Below, in pieces: positions 25,708 through 34,800 of a stretch of 64,000 nt of DNA. Where the stretch lies: contig NZ_QPKS01000004.1 of the NCBI RefSeq assembly GCF_003344535.1, forward strand, positions 62,001 through 126,000, in the 5' to 3' direction. The notes under the pieces were generated by a model that was given only the letters and a program-made list of their open reading frames with translations, ran no database searches and was not told where the DNA came from. Position numbers and translations under genes: made by a program. Source of the DNA: Exiguobacterium flavidum (GTDB lineage Bacteria; Bacillota; Bacilli; Exiguobacteriales; Exiguobacteriaceae). Within the stretch, counting starts at the first letter, position 1. The number at the start of each line of letters is the position of its first letter.

Positions 25708-27378
25708 ATGAAAAACACGTTAACGGCACAGGAGACACCGCTCCACAAGGTGTTCTCGGACGATTACCTGTTCACGATCCCGCCCGTCCAGCGGCCTTAT
25801 TCGTGGACGACGGACGAAGCCGGGGAGCTGCTCGACGATTTGTTGAACTACATCGATCATTATAAAATCACGGAGTCGAACATCGGGGATATCGACGAAC
25901 CGTACTTCCTCGGGAGCATCGTCCTCGTCAAACAGGACGGCCCGAAGGCGGAGGTTCTCGACGGACAGCAGCGTCTGACGACGCTGACGATATTGCTCGC
26001 GGCTCTTCGCGATCACCTCGACGAAGACTATGCGGCGGAGATCGAGAGCCTGATCCTTCAGAAGGGGAGCCGTATACGGGGAATCGAGGATACATACCGG
26101 CTCGAACTGCGTAACCGGGACAATGACTTCTTCAAGAACTACATCCAAAAGAAGGATGGCATCAGGAAACTCCAGAATGCGACGGTCAAGACGGACAGCC
26201 AGAAGATGATCAAGGAGAACGCGCTCTACTTCATGGAACGTTTCGAGAGCCTTGACGCATCGACATTGAAGGTATTACCGGGGACGGTGGCGACGCTCTG
26301 CTACATCGTCATCGTATCGACGCTCAACTTCGATTCGGCGTTCCGCATCTTCACGGTCCTGAATGACCGGGGTCTCGACCTGCTGACGAGCGACATCTTC
26401 AAGGCGCGCGTCGTCGGGGAGGTCGCTACACGCGAACAGGGGAACTACACGGCTAAGTGGGAGGACGTCGAGGTTTCGCTCGGACGCGAACGGTTCAATA
26501 AGCTGTTCGAACATCTACGGATGATCCTGCAGATGCGTAAAGGCAGCGCGAACCTGAAGGAAGAGTACGATGAGATCTTCAAAAAGGTGACCGGCAAGAC
26601 ATTCATCAACGATGTCCTGATCCCGTACAGCGAGATCTATCTTCGGCTGACGGACTACTACTCCTACTACGGGGACAAGCCGGAATTGATCAAGATCCTG
26701 ACGCTGCTCAATCGGGTCGACAACGTCGACTGGCTTCCGGTCGCGATGTTCTACATCCATAAGAACGGCGAGTCGCGGCTCGAGGAGTTCCTCGTGCGGC
26801 TCGAGACGCTCGCGGGAACGAGCATGGTGCTGCGCAAAAACTACAACTGGCGTCAGGGAAGATATCCGCAGATCCTCAAAGAGATCGAGGCTGGGCAAAA
26901 CGTCTTCTCGCCAAAGAGCGCGCTCGAAGTGCGGGAAAGCGACAAGAAGGACGTGATCACGAAGCTCGAAGGCGACGTCTACACGGAGTTGAAGGACTCT
27001 GCGAAGCGTTACGTGCTGCTCAGACTCGACTCGATCCTCTCGAACGGACAGCCGCACTACGACCACTCGATCATCACGGTCGAACACGTCTTGCCGCAAC
27101 GTCCGGCTGCGAACAGCGAATGGCTGAAGAACTTCGACGAGCCTGAAGCTTATGTCCATAAGCTCGGCAACCTCGTCCTGTTGACGCGGGCGAAGAATGC
27201 GCAGGCGCGCAACTACGATTTCGCAAAGAAGAAGTCGGCCTACTTCCAGTCGAAATCAGGCGTGACCTCGTTCGCGCTGACGACGCAGGTCATCGGCGAG
27301 AAGAAGTGGACGCCGTCCGTCCTCGAAGAACGTCAGCAGAAGCTGATCGGGTTGTTGAAAAAGGCGTGGAAGCTCTAA
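25708..27378 (+). CDS. DUF262-DUF1524 protein, GmrSD-like type IV restriction nuclease
   Basis: 556 residues in one chain. The N-terminal DUF262 (GmrS-like, ParB fold) shows IPPVQRPYSW (24-33), LDGQQRLTTL (84-93) and FTVLNDRGLDL (215-225). The C-terminal DUF1524 (GmrD-like, His-Me nuclease) shows TVEHVLPQ (457-464) and GNLVLLTRAKNAQARN (487-502). Fused GmrSD enzymes cut phage DNA with modified (for example glucosylated) cytosines using NTP, so a phage-defence role is likely. Single gene just after a tRNA, a common site for defence genes. ATG 25708 has GAAAAGAGGGG upstream. No partner methylase is adjacent, as expected for type IV. Confidence 0.88.
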   Translation: MKNTLTAQETPLHKVFSDDYLFTIPPVQRPYSWTTDEAGELLDDLLNYIDHYKITESNIGDIDEPYFLGSIVLVKQDGPKAEVLDGQQRLTTLTILLAALRDHLDEDYAAEIESLILQKGSRIRGIEDTYRLELRNRDNDFFKNYIQKKDGIRKLQNATVKTDSQKMIKENALYFMERFESLDASTLKVLPGTVATLCYIVIVSTLNFDSAFRIFTVLNDRGLDLLTSDIFKARVVGEVATREQGNYTAKWEDVEVSLGRERFNKLFEHLRMILQMRKGSANLKEEYDEIFKKVTGKTFINDVLIPYSEIYLRLTDYYSYYGDKPELIKILTLLNRVDNVDWLPVAMFYIHKNGESRLEEFLVRLETLAGTSMVLRKNYNWRQGRYPQILKEIEAGQNVFSPKSALEVRESDKKDVITKLEGDVYTELKDSAKRYVLLRLDSILSNGQPHYDHSIITVEHVLPQRPAANSEWLKNFDEPEAYVHKLGNLVLLTRAKNAQARNYDFAKKKSAYFQSKSGVTSFALTTQVIGEKKWTPSVLEERQQKLIGLLKKAWKL

Positions 27379-27423
27379 TCCGGCCAAGTAAATAACGTTC
27401 AAAAAAAGGGGGAGTCGGACGGG

Positions 27424-27939
27424 ATGAACCTGAAAACGAATCATCTATTGATCCGTCCTTTCGATGAGAGGGATGCGGATGCATTGCATGACTACGTCTC
27501 TAATCCTTCCGTTATGACCTATTTGCCGGAGGACGTCTTCGACTTTGAAGCGACACGTGTCTTCATCGCGGATCAAGCCGAGAAAGCTGAAAAGTATGCA
27601 GTCACGCTGCAGGAAGAGCTGATAGGCCATATCGCGTTCCATCCTTATTTCGGGGAGCATACGTATGAAATCGGCTGGGTGTTCCATCCGGATCATCACG
27701 GAAAAGGATATGCGTCAGAAGCGGCGTCCCGGGTACTTGAATACGGTTTCGAGACACTCGGACTTCACCGGATCATCGCGACGTGTCAGCCGGAGAACAT
27801 CGCCTCCTGGCGCGTGATGGAGAAGATCGGCATGCGACGCGAAGGGCATTTCAAAAAATGTATTCCGGCAGGAGACGACTGGTGGGACGAATATTACTAT
27901 TCGATTCTGCAGGAAGAATGGAAAAGGCCTCAAGCGTGA
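27424..27939 (+). CDS. GNAT family N-acetyltransferase, RimJ/RimL type
   Basis: 171 residues. LLIRPFDERDADALHDY opens the RimJ/RimL-like fold; acetyl-CoA motif HHGKGYASEAASRVLEYGF and the motif-B stretch LGLHRIIATCQPENIASWRVMEKIG are clear. Family members acetylate protein N-termini, amino groups of small molecules or antibiotics; substrate unknown. AAAAAGGGGGAG precedes ATG 27424. Starts 45 bases after the GmrSD-like stop on the same strand with no terminator between, so may be cotranscribed. The stop lies in the loop of its terminator. Confidence 0.88.
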   Translation: MNLKTNHLLIRPFDERDADALHDYVSNPSVMTYLPEDVFDFEATRVFIADQAEKAEKYAVTLQEELIGHIAFHPYFGEHTYEIGWVFHPDHHGKGYASEAASRVLEYGFETLGLHRIIATCQPENIASWRVMEKIGMRREGHFKKCIPAGDDWWDEYYYSILQEEWKRPQA

Positions 27940-27955
27940 GCTTGAGGTTTTTTTT
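27928..27955 (+). terminator. Terminator overlapping the GNAT stop codon
   Basis: CCTCAAGC (27928-27935) pairs with GCTTGAGG (27940-27947), then eight T. The TGA at 27937-27939 is in the loop. Confidence 0.87.
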
Positions 27956-28036
27956 ATGCCTATGAATAAATTTAGACTGGGTTAAACTTCCAATTGATGT
28001 ATAATCGGTTCAATCATTCTGAAAGAGGCGAGAAAA

Positions 28037-28627
28037 ATGATAGAGAGAATCCGAGTAGCTCCACCATGTCCGAAATGCGGAAGCAAGGAAACGTACGATA
28101 TCATCCCGGAGCTCGAAGATGATCATAATGTGCAAATTGATGAATCTCTTTTGATCGGGCTTGAGGAGTACAGCCTCGGGAACGCCTGTTACGCATGCAT
28201 CGCGTGCGGTCATAAATGGAAAAAGTTCCGCGGTCGCAGGCCTTATCTGGATTTAGAAAGCTTCAAGGCGTATGTCGGAGGATTTCATGGACCGTGTTAC
28301 ACGATCGGAATCGATTTTCGAACGGGGGAGCTGACGTGGGACTCTGAACCGGACAGCTATTACGAGATCGATGTTCTTCAAAACCGGGAAGAGCGTGTTT
28401 TGACGGAATCCGAGCTCGATTGGCTGCGAGAAGGACTTTACAAATGCGATGTCTTGAACTGGGCCGACAACTATCAGATGTTTGCGATCATGGACGGCAC
28501 GCAGTGGAATGTCATCCTTGACGGGGAAGCGTATCACGAAGTCAAGCAGGGGAGTAACCACTTCCCGAAGCAGTGGAACCGTTTCTGCAAACTGATGGAG
28601 AAGGTCAGCACGAGAAGTTTCCGCTGA
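28037..28627 (+). CDS. Unknown protein with N-terminal zinc ribbon
   Basis: 196 residues, no signal or membrane segment. PPCPKCGSKETYD (8-20) and CYACIACGHKWKKF (51-64) give two CxxC knuckles that should bind one zinc. The rest is acidic and aromatic (LDWLREGLYKCDVLNWADNYQMF) and not recognised. A TATAAT box at 28000-28005 lies 32 bases upstream of ATG 28037, with AAAGAGGCGAG as ribosome site. Single gene; DNA, RNA or protein binding is only a guess. Confidence 0.75.
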   Translation: MIERIRVAPPCPKCGSKETYDIIPELEDDHNVQIDESLLIGLEEYSLGNACYACIACGHKWKKFRGRRPYLDLESFKAYVGGFHGPCYTIGIDFRTGELTWDSEPDSYYEIDVLQNREERVLTESELDWLREGLYKCDVLNWADNYQMFAIMDGTQWNVILDGEAYHEVKQGSNHFPKQWNRFCKLMEKVSTRSFR

Positions 28628-28630
28628 TCA

Positions 28631-28678
28631 AAAACAGCCGCAATTCCCTACACGTTCGTAGGGGACTGCGGCTGTTCG
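28631..28678 (-). terminator. Terminator, mainly serving the minus-strand PTS-like gene
   Basis: AACAGCCGCA...CCCTAC / GTAGGG...TGCGGCTGTT stem. The minus-strand side ends in TTTTTG, the plus side lacks a T-run but the stem may stop both. Confidence 0.75.
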
Positions 28679-28680
28679 AC

Positions 28681-29694
28681 TTACTGGATTTCGAGTGCGA
28701 GATCGCCCTTCTTCGTCCATCCTGCATGTTTGATTGCGCGATAGAGAACGAACGTGATGACAGCCGGCAGCAAGACGCCGGCGCCAAAGAAGATGGAGAA
28801 CGCAGTCAGCCCTTGGTCGACCCAGATGCTGAGGGGAGCGATCATCGAGTTCAACCCGAGACCTGCCAGCTCGTAAGGGACTTGCAACGAGAAGATCAGG
28901 GTAGCGATCGGCGCAGAGACCATCGCGGCGAGGAACGGCGGGACGACGAGACGCGGATTCTTGACGATGTTCGGGAACTGGACTTTCGGCGTGACGAAGA
29001 ACGAAGCGATCAATGCACCCGGTTCAGCTTGGCGGTATGCCATCAGGGTGAATCCGACGAATTGGGCCGTACAGCCGATCAACGCAGCGGCACTTGCGAC
29101 GGGATCGAGCTGAAGTGCGATCGCGAGGGCGGCTGATGATGCCGGAGACATGAGCAACGCACTGAAGACGAGTGCGATCAAAAGTGATGTCGCGATTGGT
29201 GACGTGGCCACCGACGCTGTAACGCCAGCGCTGACTTTCGTCAAGAGGGGCGTCGTGACAGCTGCGGCACCCGTCCCGATGATTCCTCCTCCGAGGACGG
29301 CAGAGACAGGGATGGCCATCATGTCGAACTTCGTCTTTCCTGTCACCCGTTTTCCGATCCAGACTGCAGCTGCTGCGGCGATCAAGGCACTGATCGGCTG
29401 ACCGGGGACGAGGGTCAGCCCCGCTTCGGACGCCTGTAAGGCAGCACCACCGATCGTCGCCGAAATCATCGCGCTGAACAGGATGAGTGTGTTCCCGCCG
29501 AGCTGATAGGCGACGCCGGCACCTAGAGCAGGTGCGAGCAGCGCTTTCGCGACCGCTCCAATCATCATCAGCATCTCGCTTCCAATCATCTTGCCGATCG
29601 TCTCAATCAACAAGCCAACCCCTAAAGTCACGAGTACGGCATTCGCCATCCCGGCAGACACTTTGACCATCCGGTCCATCATATATTCCTTCAC
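28681..29694 (-). CDS. PTS EIIC-like membrane protein (PTS_EIIC_2 / PfoR-like)
   Basis: 337 residues, about ten membrane segments, rich in Ala and Gly: LVTLGVGLLIETIGKMIG, GGGIIGTGAAAVTTPLL, APLSIWVDQGLTAFSIFFGAG. The pattern fits the PTS_EIIC_2 family, membrane proteins related to the PTS EIIC fold but without EIIA or EIIB, some of which are linked to gene regulation (PfoR). Substrate unknown. Start is uncertain: GTG 29694, or ATG 29682 or 29679, the latter six bases after AAGGAA. Monocistronic. Confidence 0.8.
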   Translation of the reverse strand: MKEYMMDRMVKVSAGMANAVLVTLGVGLLIETIGKMIGSEMLMMIGAVAKALLAPALGAGVAYQLGGNTLILFSAMISATIGGAALQASEAGLTLVPGQPISALIAAAAAVWIGKRVTGKTKFDMMAIPVSAVLGGGIIGTGAAAVTTPLLTKVSAGVTASVATSPIATSLLIALVFSALLMSPASSAALAIALQLDPVASAAALIGCTAQFVGFTLMAYRQAEPGALIASFFVTPKVQFPNIVKNPRLVVPPFLAAMVSAPIATLIFSLQVPYELAGLGLNSMIAPLSIWVDQGLTAFSIFFGAGVLLPAVITFVLYRAIKHAGWTKKGDLALEIQ

Positions 29695-29730
29695 TCTTCC
29701 TCATCCTCTCTGTTTCTCTCTTTGTCCATG

Positions 29731-29758
29731 AAAAAAGCCTATCCGTCATCGGATAGGC
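29731..29758 (-). terminator. Terminator downstream of the small reading frame at 29834-29893
   Basis: GCCTATCC / GGATAGGC perfect stem, the transcript ending TTTTTTC. A terminator here implies a minus-strand transcript arriving from about 29900. Confidence 0.8.
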
Positions 29759-29893
29759 GACCTTTATGATACAGGCGCCTCATCCGTTCCATCGGAAGAA
29801 GGGCCCAAGCGTATTCCAGCAGCTGGAATCGTCTCAGTCCCTCTTCTTTAGAATAATGAGTAGCGCACGGCGTTCGAATGTCACGGTAGTCAT
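29739..29893 (-). pseudogene. Possible frameshifted small gene (tentative)
   Basis: ATG 29893 has a strong site (GGGAGGG, 8 bases away) and reads MTTVTFERRALLIILKKRD before a TGA at 29834. In another frame the sequence continues without break as KEEGLRRFQLLEYAWALLPM and beyond, to a TAG at 29739-29741 that sits in the stem of the terminator, as for several genes here. One indel near 29845-29855 would give a single basic protein of about 50 residues. It may be a broken gene, a sequencing error, a programmed frameshift, or just a 19-residue peptide. The stretch 29695-30047 holds nothing else except the divergent promoter. Confidence 0.35.
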
Positions 29894-30000
29894 CGCTTGG
29901 TCCCTCCCTTGAATTGTGATTAAGAGTAACACGTGTGAAATGAATAATCAATATTTTCTGAAAATTATCAGTCGAGAATTTTTGAGTTGTATCGAGGGTA

Positions 30001-30029
30001 TTGATTGAACTACGATTGTACACTGTAAA
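30001..30029 (+). promoter_or_regulatory. Possible promoter of the metallophosphoesterase gene
   Basis: TTGATT, 17-base spacer, TGTAAA, 19 bases before the start codon. Confidence 0.45.
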
Positions 30030-30047
30030 GGGAAGGGGGGAATCAGG

Positions 30048-30782
30048 ATGAAATTCGCAGTTTTGACGGACGTCCATGGAAACGCAGCAGCACTTTCCGC
30101 GGTGCTCAAGGAAATCGACCGCATGGGGGACGTCAAGCGGATCTACTGCCTAGGAGATTTGGTCGGCATCGGTCCGGAGCACAACGAAGTGCTCGAACTT
30201 GTGACGAAGCGGCAAGACATGAGGACGGTATCCGGCAATCACGATGAGGCGGTGCTTGCGCTCATCCATGGCGAGAAGTACCCGGAGAGCTATCTCCATG
30301 CGAAGGAGCATCATCAGTGGGTAGCGGATACGCTTGATCCCGAGTACGTCGCGTGGCTTGAAGCGTTGCCGCGTACGCTCCGCGGGTCGTTCTCTGGTTC
30401 AGAAGCATACTTCACACACTATGCGTATCGTGACGAGGAGGCTTTGATCGGGGACGAACCGCTCGCAAGCGCCGTCGACGGAACGGAAGAAAGCTTGCCG
30501 CAGCTGTTTGAAGGAGAAGATGCGACGCTGATCTGTTTTGGCCACCATCATCCCGTCCAGCATATAGAAGCAGATGGCGTCACCTATCTCAATCCGGGAG
30601 CGCTCGGATGCCAGCCGACGGCGGTCGCACCTTATGCGATCGTCGAGAAGAGGAGTTCCGGATGGGACGTCGAATTGCTGGAAGCCCCGTACGACGACAC
30701 GGAATTTCTAAAAAAATATGAGGAACGCGACGTCCCATCGAAGGCACTGTTGCGCCGGTTGTTCCATGGGGACCGAAAGTGA
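30048..30782 (+). CDS. Metallophosphoesterase family protein
   Basis: 244 residues. All five metallophosphoesterase blocks are present: TDVHGN, GDLVGIGP, GNHD, an FTHY stretch and GHHHP. It should use two metal ions to hydrolyse a phosphomonoester or diester; the closest type is the small YfcE/PrpA-like group, but the substrate is unknown. GGGAAGGGGGGAATCAGG precedes ATG 30048. Monocistronic; its TGA lies in the stem of the terminator. Confidence 0.88.
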   Translation: MKFAVLTDVHGNAAALSAVLKEIDRMGDVKRIYCLGDLVGIGPEHNEVLELVTKRQDMRTVSGNHDEAVLALIHGEKYPESYLHAKEHHQWVADTLDPEYVAWLEALPRTLRGSFSGSEAYFTHYAYRDEEALIGDEPLASAVDGTEESLPQLFEGEDATLICFGHHHPVQHIEADGVTYLNPGALGCQPTAVAPYAIVEKRSSGWDVELLEAPYDDTEFLKKYEERDVPSKALLRRLFHGDRK

Positions 30783-30806
30783 GAGGAGACTCTCGCTTTT
30801 TTTTTT
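30777..30806 (+). terminator. Terminator overlapping the metallophosphoesterase stop
   Basis: AAGTGAGAG pairs with CTCTCGCTT (one T-G pair), then T-run. The stop codon 30780-30782 is part of the 5' arm. Confidence 0.82.
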
Positions 30807-30820
30807 GTCAAAAAATTGGA

Positions 30821-30849
30821 TTGACAGTACACATACATGCTGTTATATA
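30821..30849 (+). promoter_or_regulatory. Promoter of the glyoxylate-shunt operon
   Basis: Perfect TTGACA (30821-30826), 17-base spacer, TATATA (30844-30849), with an alternative TATAAT at 30846-30851. Confidence 0.78.
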
Positions 30850-30852
30850 ATA
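30841..30852. promoter_or_regulatory. Operator copy 1 (TGTTATATAATA) on the -10 box
   Basis: Matches operator copy 2 at 11 of 12 bases and covers the -10 box, so a bound protein would block RNA polymerase. Confidence 0.6.
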
Positions 30853-30870
30853 CAATCATAAATAATAAAC

Positions 30871-30882
30871 TGTTATATAACA
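30871..30882. promoter_or_regulatory. Operator copy 2 (TGTTATATAACA), perfect palindrome
   Basis: Perfect 12-bp palindrome, exactly 30 bp centre to centre from copy 1 (about three helical turns), just downstream of the inferred transcript start. Confidence 0.6.
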
Positions 30883-30919
30883 AAAGGGTGGAACGGAAAT
30901 CGAAAGGGAGGTTTGGCGA

Positions 30920-33055
30920 TTGGAAGGATATCGGCACTTTGGAGATCATCAATTTTCGGAAGCACTTGTCGAATTCGTAGAAGGCGAAGTATTGCCGGGC
31001 CTTGATATCGAGAGCAGCGTCTTTTGGCGCAGGGTGAGCGGTCTGTTGACAGAACTCGCCCCGGCGAACCGTCTGCTCTTAGTGGAGCGGGACGGCATGC
31101 AGGAGCAGCTTGATCATTGGTACCGCGAATTCAAAGAGGGTGCGGAGATCGAGGAAGTGTTCTTGCGTGAAATCGGATACCTCGAGGAGGAGACAGGCCC
31201 CTTCCGGATCGAGACGGAAGGCGTAGACCGGGAAATCAAGGAGCAGGCAGGTCCGCAGCTCGTCGTCCCGCTCGATAATGCACGTTATGCCCTCAACGCG
31301 GCGAACGCGAGGTGGGGAAGCCTTTACGACGCGCTGTACGGGACGGACGTCATACCGGGCGAAAGCTCGAATGTTGGAGGATACGACCCGGTGCGGGGAG
31401 CGCAAGTCATCGCATATGCGAAACAGTTCCTCGACAGTGCCATCCCGCTCGCGGAAGGAAGTCACACCGACGTGACGGGATACAAGGTAGAGGAAGGTCG
31501 TCTCCTGGTCGAACTCGCAGGTAAGACGACTGTATTAAAACAGCCCGAACAATGGGTCGGGAGGCGGGACGGTGCGTTACTGTTCCGACACAGTGGTCTC
31601 CATATCGAGCTGCAATTCGATCCGAAGCATCCGGTCGGCATGACGGACCCGGCATCGCTCAAGGACATCGTCGTCGAGGCGGCGACGACGACGATCGTCG
31701 ATTGTGAAGACTCGGTCGCAGCCGTCGATGCCATCGACAAGATCGGTGTCTACCGCAACTGGCTCGGGCTGATGAACGGGACGCTCGAAGCGACTTTCGA
31801 GAAAAACGGGCACATGTTCAAACGGCGTTTGAACAAGGACCGTCAGTACGAGGGGCCGGATGGAAGGCTGTTCGACCTGCCTGGAAGATCGCTTCTCTTC
31901 ATCCGAAACGTCGGTCATTTGATGACGACGGAACTCGTCAAAGACGAATCCGGCATGGAGATGCCGGAGGGGATCATCGACACCGTCCTGACGAGCTTGA
32001 TCGCGAAGCATGATCTGATGCGTTCAGGAGAGCGGAATTCGAGAGCCGGATCAATCTACATCGTCAAGCCGAAGATGCATGGCTCGACGGAGGCCGCCTT
32101 TACGAACGAGTTGTTCGACCGGGTCGAGGACCTGATCGGTGTCCCGCGCCATACGATCAAGGTCGGCGTGATGGACGAAGAACGCAGGACATCGCTCAAT
32201 CTCAGAAACTGTATCCATGCCGTGAAGAAGCGGATCGTCTTCATCAACACAGGATTCCTTGACCGGACGGGTGACGAGATCCATAGCGTGATGGAGGCAG
32301 GACCTGTCGTGCGGAAACAGGAGATGAAGCAGGCGGAGTGGTTGAACACCTACGAAGATTCGAATGTCGCGACCGGCCTGAACTGCGGTTTCGAAGGGAG
32401 AGCACAGGTAGGAAAAGGGATGTGGGCGATGCCGGACTTGATGCTTGAGATGATGCGGCAGAAGATCGCTCACGTCGAAAGCGGCGCGAGTACGGCGTGG
32501 GTCCCGTCGCCGACGGCAGCGACGCTCCATGCGCTTCATTATCATACGGTCGATGTCAAATCCGTTCAGCGCAGGGAGAGACCGGCAGTCGACCGGCTCC
32601 GGATGCTTTCCGTCCCGATGATGGCTTCGTATTCGGACGATGAGATCCAGGAAGAACTCGAGAACAACTGCCAAAGCATCCTCGGCTACGTCGTCCGCTG
32701 GGTCGAACAAGGCATCGGTTGTTCGAAGGTGCCGGACATCCATGGAGTCGGTCTGATGGAGGACCGGGCGACGCTGCGCATCTCCAGCCAACATATCGCG
32801 AACTGGCTCAAACACGGAGTCGTCACTAAGGAACAAGTGAGGAGCGCGATGGAACGGATGCGGGACATCGTCGACGAACAGAATGAAAAGGACCCGGACT
32901 ATCGCCCGATGGCCGGCCACGATTCGGTCGCCTTCGAGGCGGCGCTCGAACTGGTATTTGAAGGGCATCGTCAGCCGAACGGTTATACCGAGCCGATCCT
33001 GCACCGACGCAGGAAGGAATTCAAACGTCAAGCGAAACAGGCGCCTGTCAACTAA
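30920..33055 (+). CDS. glcB: Malate synthase G
   Basis: 711 residues, the length of isoform G (AceB-type enzymes are about 530). It condenses glyoxylate and acetyl-CoA to malate, the second step of the glyoxylate shunt. Typical segments: [60 protein letters not shown] and [20 protein letters not shown]. The start is TTG 30920 with AAAGGGAGGT 8 bases upstream; no better ATG is near. First gene of a three-gene operon with a small unknown gene and isocitrate lyase, behind a strong promoter with doubled palindromic operator. Confidence 0.96.
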   Translation: MEGYRHFGDHQFSEALVEFVEGEVLPGLDIESSVFWRRVSGLLTELAPANRLLLVERDGMQEQLDHWYREFKEGAEIEEVFLREIGYLEEETGPFRIETEGVDREIKEQAGPQLVVPLDNARYALNAANARWGSLYDALYGTDVIPGESSNVGGYDPVRGAQVIAYAKQFLDSAIPLAEGSHTDVTGYKVEEGRLLVELAGKTTVLKQPEQWVGRRDGALLFRHSGLHIELQFDPKHPVGMTDPASLKDIVVEAATTTIVDCEDSVAAVDAIDKIGVYRNWLGLMNGTLEATFEKNGHMFKRRLNKDRQYEGPDGRLFDLPGRSLLFIRNVGHLMTTELVKDESGMEMPEGIIDTVLTSLIAKHDLMRSGERNSRAGSIYIVKPKMHGSTEAAFTNELFDRVEDLIGVPRHTIKVGVMDEERRTSLNLRNCIHAVKKRIVFINTGFLDRTGDEIHSVMEAGPVVRKQEMKQAEWLNTYEDSNVATGLNCGFEGRAQVGKGMWAMPDLMLEMMRQKIAHVESGASTAWVPSPTAATLHALHYHTVDVKSVQRRERPAVDRLRMLSVPMMASYSDDEIQEELENNCQSILGYVVRWVEQGIGCSKVPDIHGVGLMEDRATLRISSQHIANWLKHGVVTKEQVRSAMERMRDIVDEQNEKDPDYRPMAGHDSVAFEAALELVFEGHRQPNGYTEPILHRRRKEFKRQAKQAPVN

Positions 33056-33067
33056 GGAGGAATGAAC

Positions 33068-33361
33068 ATGAACGCTTACCGACTGGAACAAGAAGAGATG
33101 ATCAAAGGATGGATCACGAAGAAGGAGACGGCAGGCGCGACGCTTGATGAGCTGTCTGGAACTGTCGTCGTCTGCGGCAATGAACTCGTCCGGCTCGTTC
33201 CGGGAGCGAACGGTCAGCTTGAAGTCAGCGCGGAACGTTTCACAGAGGTCGTCGTCCTTTCCCGCCGTGAACGATTCGAGGACCCGAAGTCATGCCTCGT
33301 CTGCGGGATGGAGCATGAACATGCGAAGGCGGCGACGGAATGCTGCGCGGAAGTCGAGTGA
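33068..33361 (+). CDS. Unknown 97-aa protein within the glyoxylate-shunt operon
   Basis: Begins [20 protein letters not shown]; the middle resembles a small beta domain ([31 protein letters not shown]) and the end carries [18 protein letters not shown], four cysteines and two histidines that could hold a metal. I do not recognise the family. ATG 33068 is 7 bases from AAGGAGG, which overlaps the malate synthase stop; an ATG at 33062 is too close. It lies 12 bases after malate synthase and 52 before isocitrate lyase, so it is probably made with both and may regulate or sense the pathway (inference). Confidence 0.82.
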   Translation: MNAYRLEQEEMIKGWITKKETAGATLDELSGTVVVCGNELVRLVPGANGQLEVSAERFTEVVVLSRRERFEDPKSCLVCGMEHEHAKAATECCAEVE

Positions 33362-33413
33362 TCAGAACTACCTTTCATTGACCAAATACATCTATTCTAA
33401 GGAGAGAATGAGG

Positions 33414-34691
33414 ATGCAAAAAGAGCAAATCGGGATGTTGCAAGAGCAGTGGGGAACGGAGCGGTTCGAGGGAGTTGAACGCCCCTATTCGCCGGAGGAT
33501 GTCATCCGCCTGCGTGGTTCGGTCATGATCGAGCAGACGCTCGCCCAGCTCGGAGCAAGACGGCTGTGGGAGTTGCTCGAAACGGAAGATTATGTCCCTG
33601 CACTCGGCGCATTGACAGGTAACCAGGCGATTCAGCAGGTGAAGGCGGGACTCAAGGCGATCTACTTGAGCGGCTGGCAAGTGGCGGCAGACGCCAACCT
33701 GTCAGGACAGATGTACCCGGACCAGAGCCTTTATCCGGCGAACAGCGTCCCGGCCGTCGTCAAACGGATCAACCAGGCGTTCCAGCGGGCGGATCAGATC
33801 CAGCAGGCGGAAGGCAAAGGGGACACGTATTGGTACGCCCCGATCATCGCCGACATGGAAGCAGGGTTCGGCGGGACGCTCAACGTGTTCGAGCTGACGA
33901 AGGCGATGATCGAGGCGGGGGCGAGCGGCGTCCACCTCGAGGACCAGCTGTCGTCGGAAAAGAAGTGTGGGCACCTCGGCGGCAAAGTCCTTCTGCCGAC
34001 GCAGACGGCGGTCAAGAACTTGATCGCGGCACGCTTGGCAGCTGATGTCATGGGTGTACCGACCGTCATCATCGCCCGGACCGACGCGAACGCGGCGAAC
34101 CTGATCACGAGCGATGTCGACCCGGTCGATCACCAGTTCTTGACCGGGGAGCGGACGCCGGAAGGGTTCTATGAGACGAACGCCGGCATCGAACAGGCAA
34201 TCGCCCGCGGTCTCGCTTACGCACCGTACGCGGACCTCGTCTGGTGTGAGACGTCTGAGCCGAACCTGGACGAGGCGCGGCAGTTCGCGGACGCGATCCA
34301 CGCCGAGTTCCCGGGCAAGCTGCTCGCATACAACTGTTCTCCATCGTTCAACTGGAAAAAGAAGCTCGACGAGGAGACAATCGGACGCTTCCAGCAGGAA
34401 CTCGGAAAGATGGGCTACAAGTTCCAGTTCGTCACGCTCGCAGGCTTCCATGCGCTCAACCACAGCATGTTCGAGCTCGCCCACGCCTACAAGGACCGCG
34501 GGATGGCCGCCTACTCAGAACTGCAGGAGGCGGAGTTCGCTTCCGAGGTGAAAGGATACACGGCGACTCGCCACCAGCGCGAAGTCGGGACAGGGTATTT
34601 CGATGAAGTGTCCCTCGTCATCTCGGGAGGCATGTCGTCGACGATGGCTTTATCAGGGTCGACGGAGGCAGAACAGTTCACGAATCATTGA
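33414..34691 (+). CDS. aceA: Isocitrate lyase
   Basis: 425 residues. It splits isocitrate into succinate and glyoxylate, the entry step of the glyoxylate shunt. The catalytic loop [11 protein letters not shown] (Cys185), [17 protein letters not shown] and [10 protein letters not shown] are all present. The frame is open for 90 codons upstream, but that part overlaps the previous gene; AAGGAG at 33399-33404 fixes the start at ATG 33414 (9 bases), with ATG 33408 too near. Third gene of the operon with malate synthase G; a strong terminator follows. Confidence 0.97.
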   Translation: MQKEQIGMLQEQWGTERFEGVERPYSPEDVIRLRGSVMIEQTLAQLGARRLWELLETEDYVPALGALTGNQAIQQVKAGLKAIYLSGWQVAADANLSGQMYPDQSLYPANSVPAVVKRINQAFQRADQIQQAEGKGDTYWYAPIIADMEAGFGGTLNVFELTKAMIEAGASGVHLEDQLSSEKKCGHLGGKVLLPTQTAVKNLIAARLAADVMGVPTVIIARTDANAANLITSDVDPVDHQFLTGERTPEGFYETNAGIEQAIARGLAYAPYADLVWCETSEPNLDEARQFADAIHAEFPGKLLAYNCSPSFNWKKKLDEETIGRFQQELGKMGYKFQFVTLAGFHALNHSMFELAHAYKDRGMAAYSELQEAEFASEVKGYTATRHQREVGTGYFDEVSLVISGGMSSTMALSGSTEAEQFTNH

Positions 34692-34693
34692 GC

Positions 34694-34724
34694 GGAAGGA
34701 GGAGGGAATCCTCCTTCTTTTTTT
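34694..34724 (+). terminator. Terminator of the glyoxylate-shunt operon
   Basis: GAAGGAGGA / TCCTCCTTC stem with run of seven T. Confidence 0.85.
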
Positions 34725-34800
34725 CATGGTTGAAGGAAGAAAGGGGAATGAACGAGAATTCATCTTTGAGCTAGGAAAATGAAAAAGGGGATGTCATACA

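Noticed and set aside
32051-33091. Long minus-strand frame (346 codons) opposite malate synthase G
   Set aside because: Antisense shadow produced by codon bias of the real gene.
33144-33413. N-terminal extension of isocitrate lyase
   Set aside because: It overlaps the preceding gene out of frame and lacks homology; AAGGAG fixes the start at 33414.
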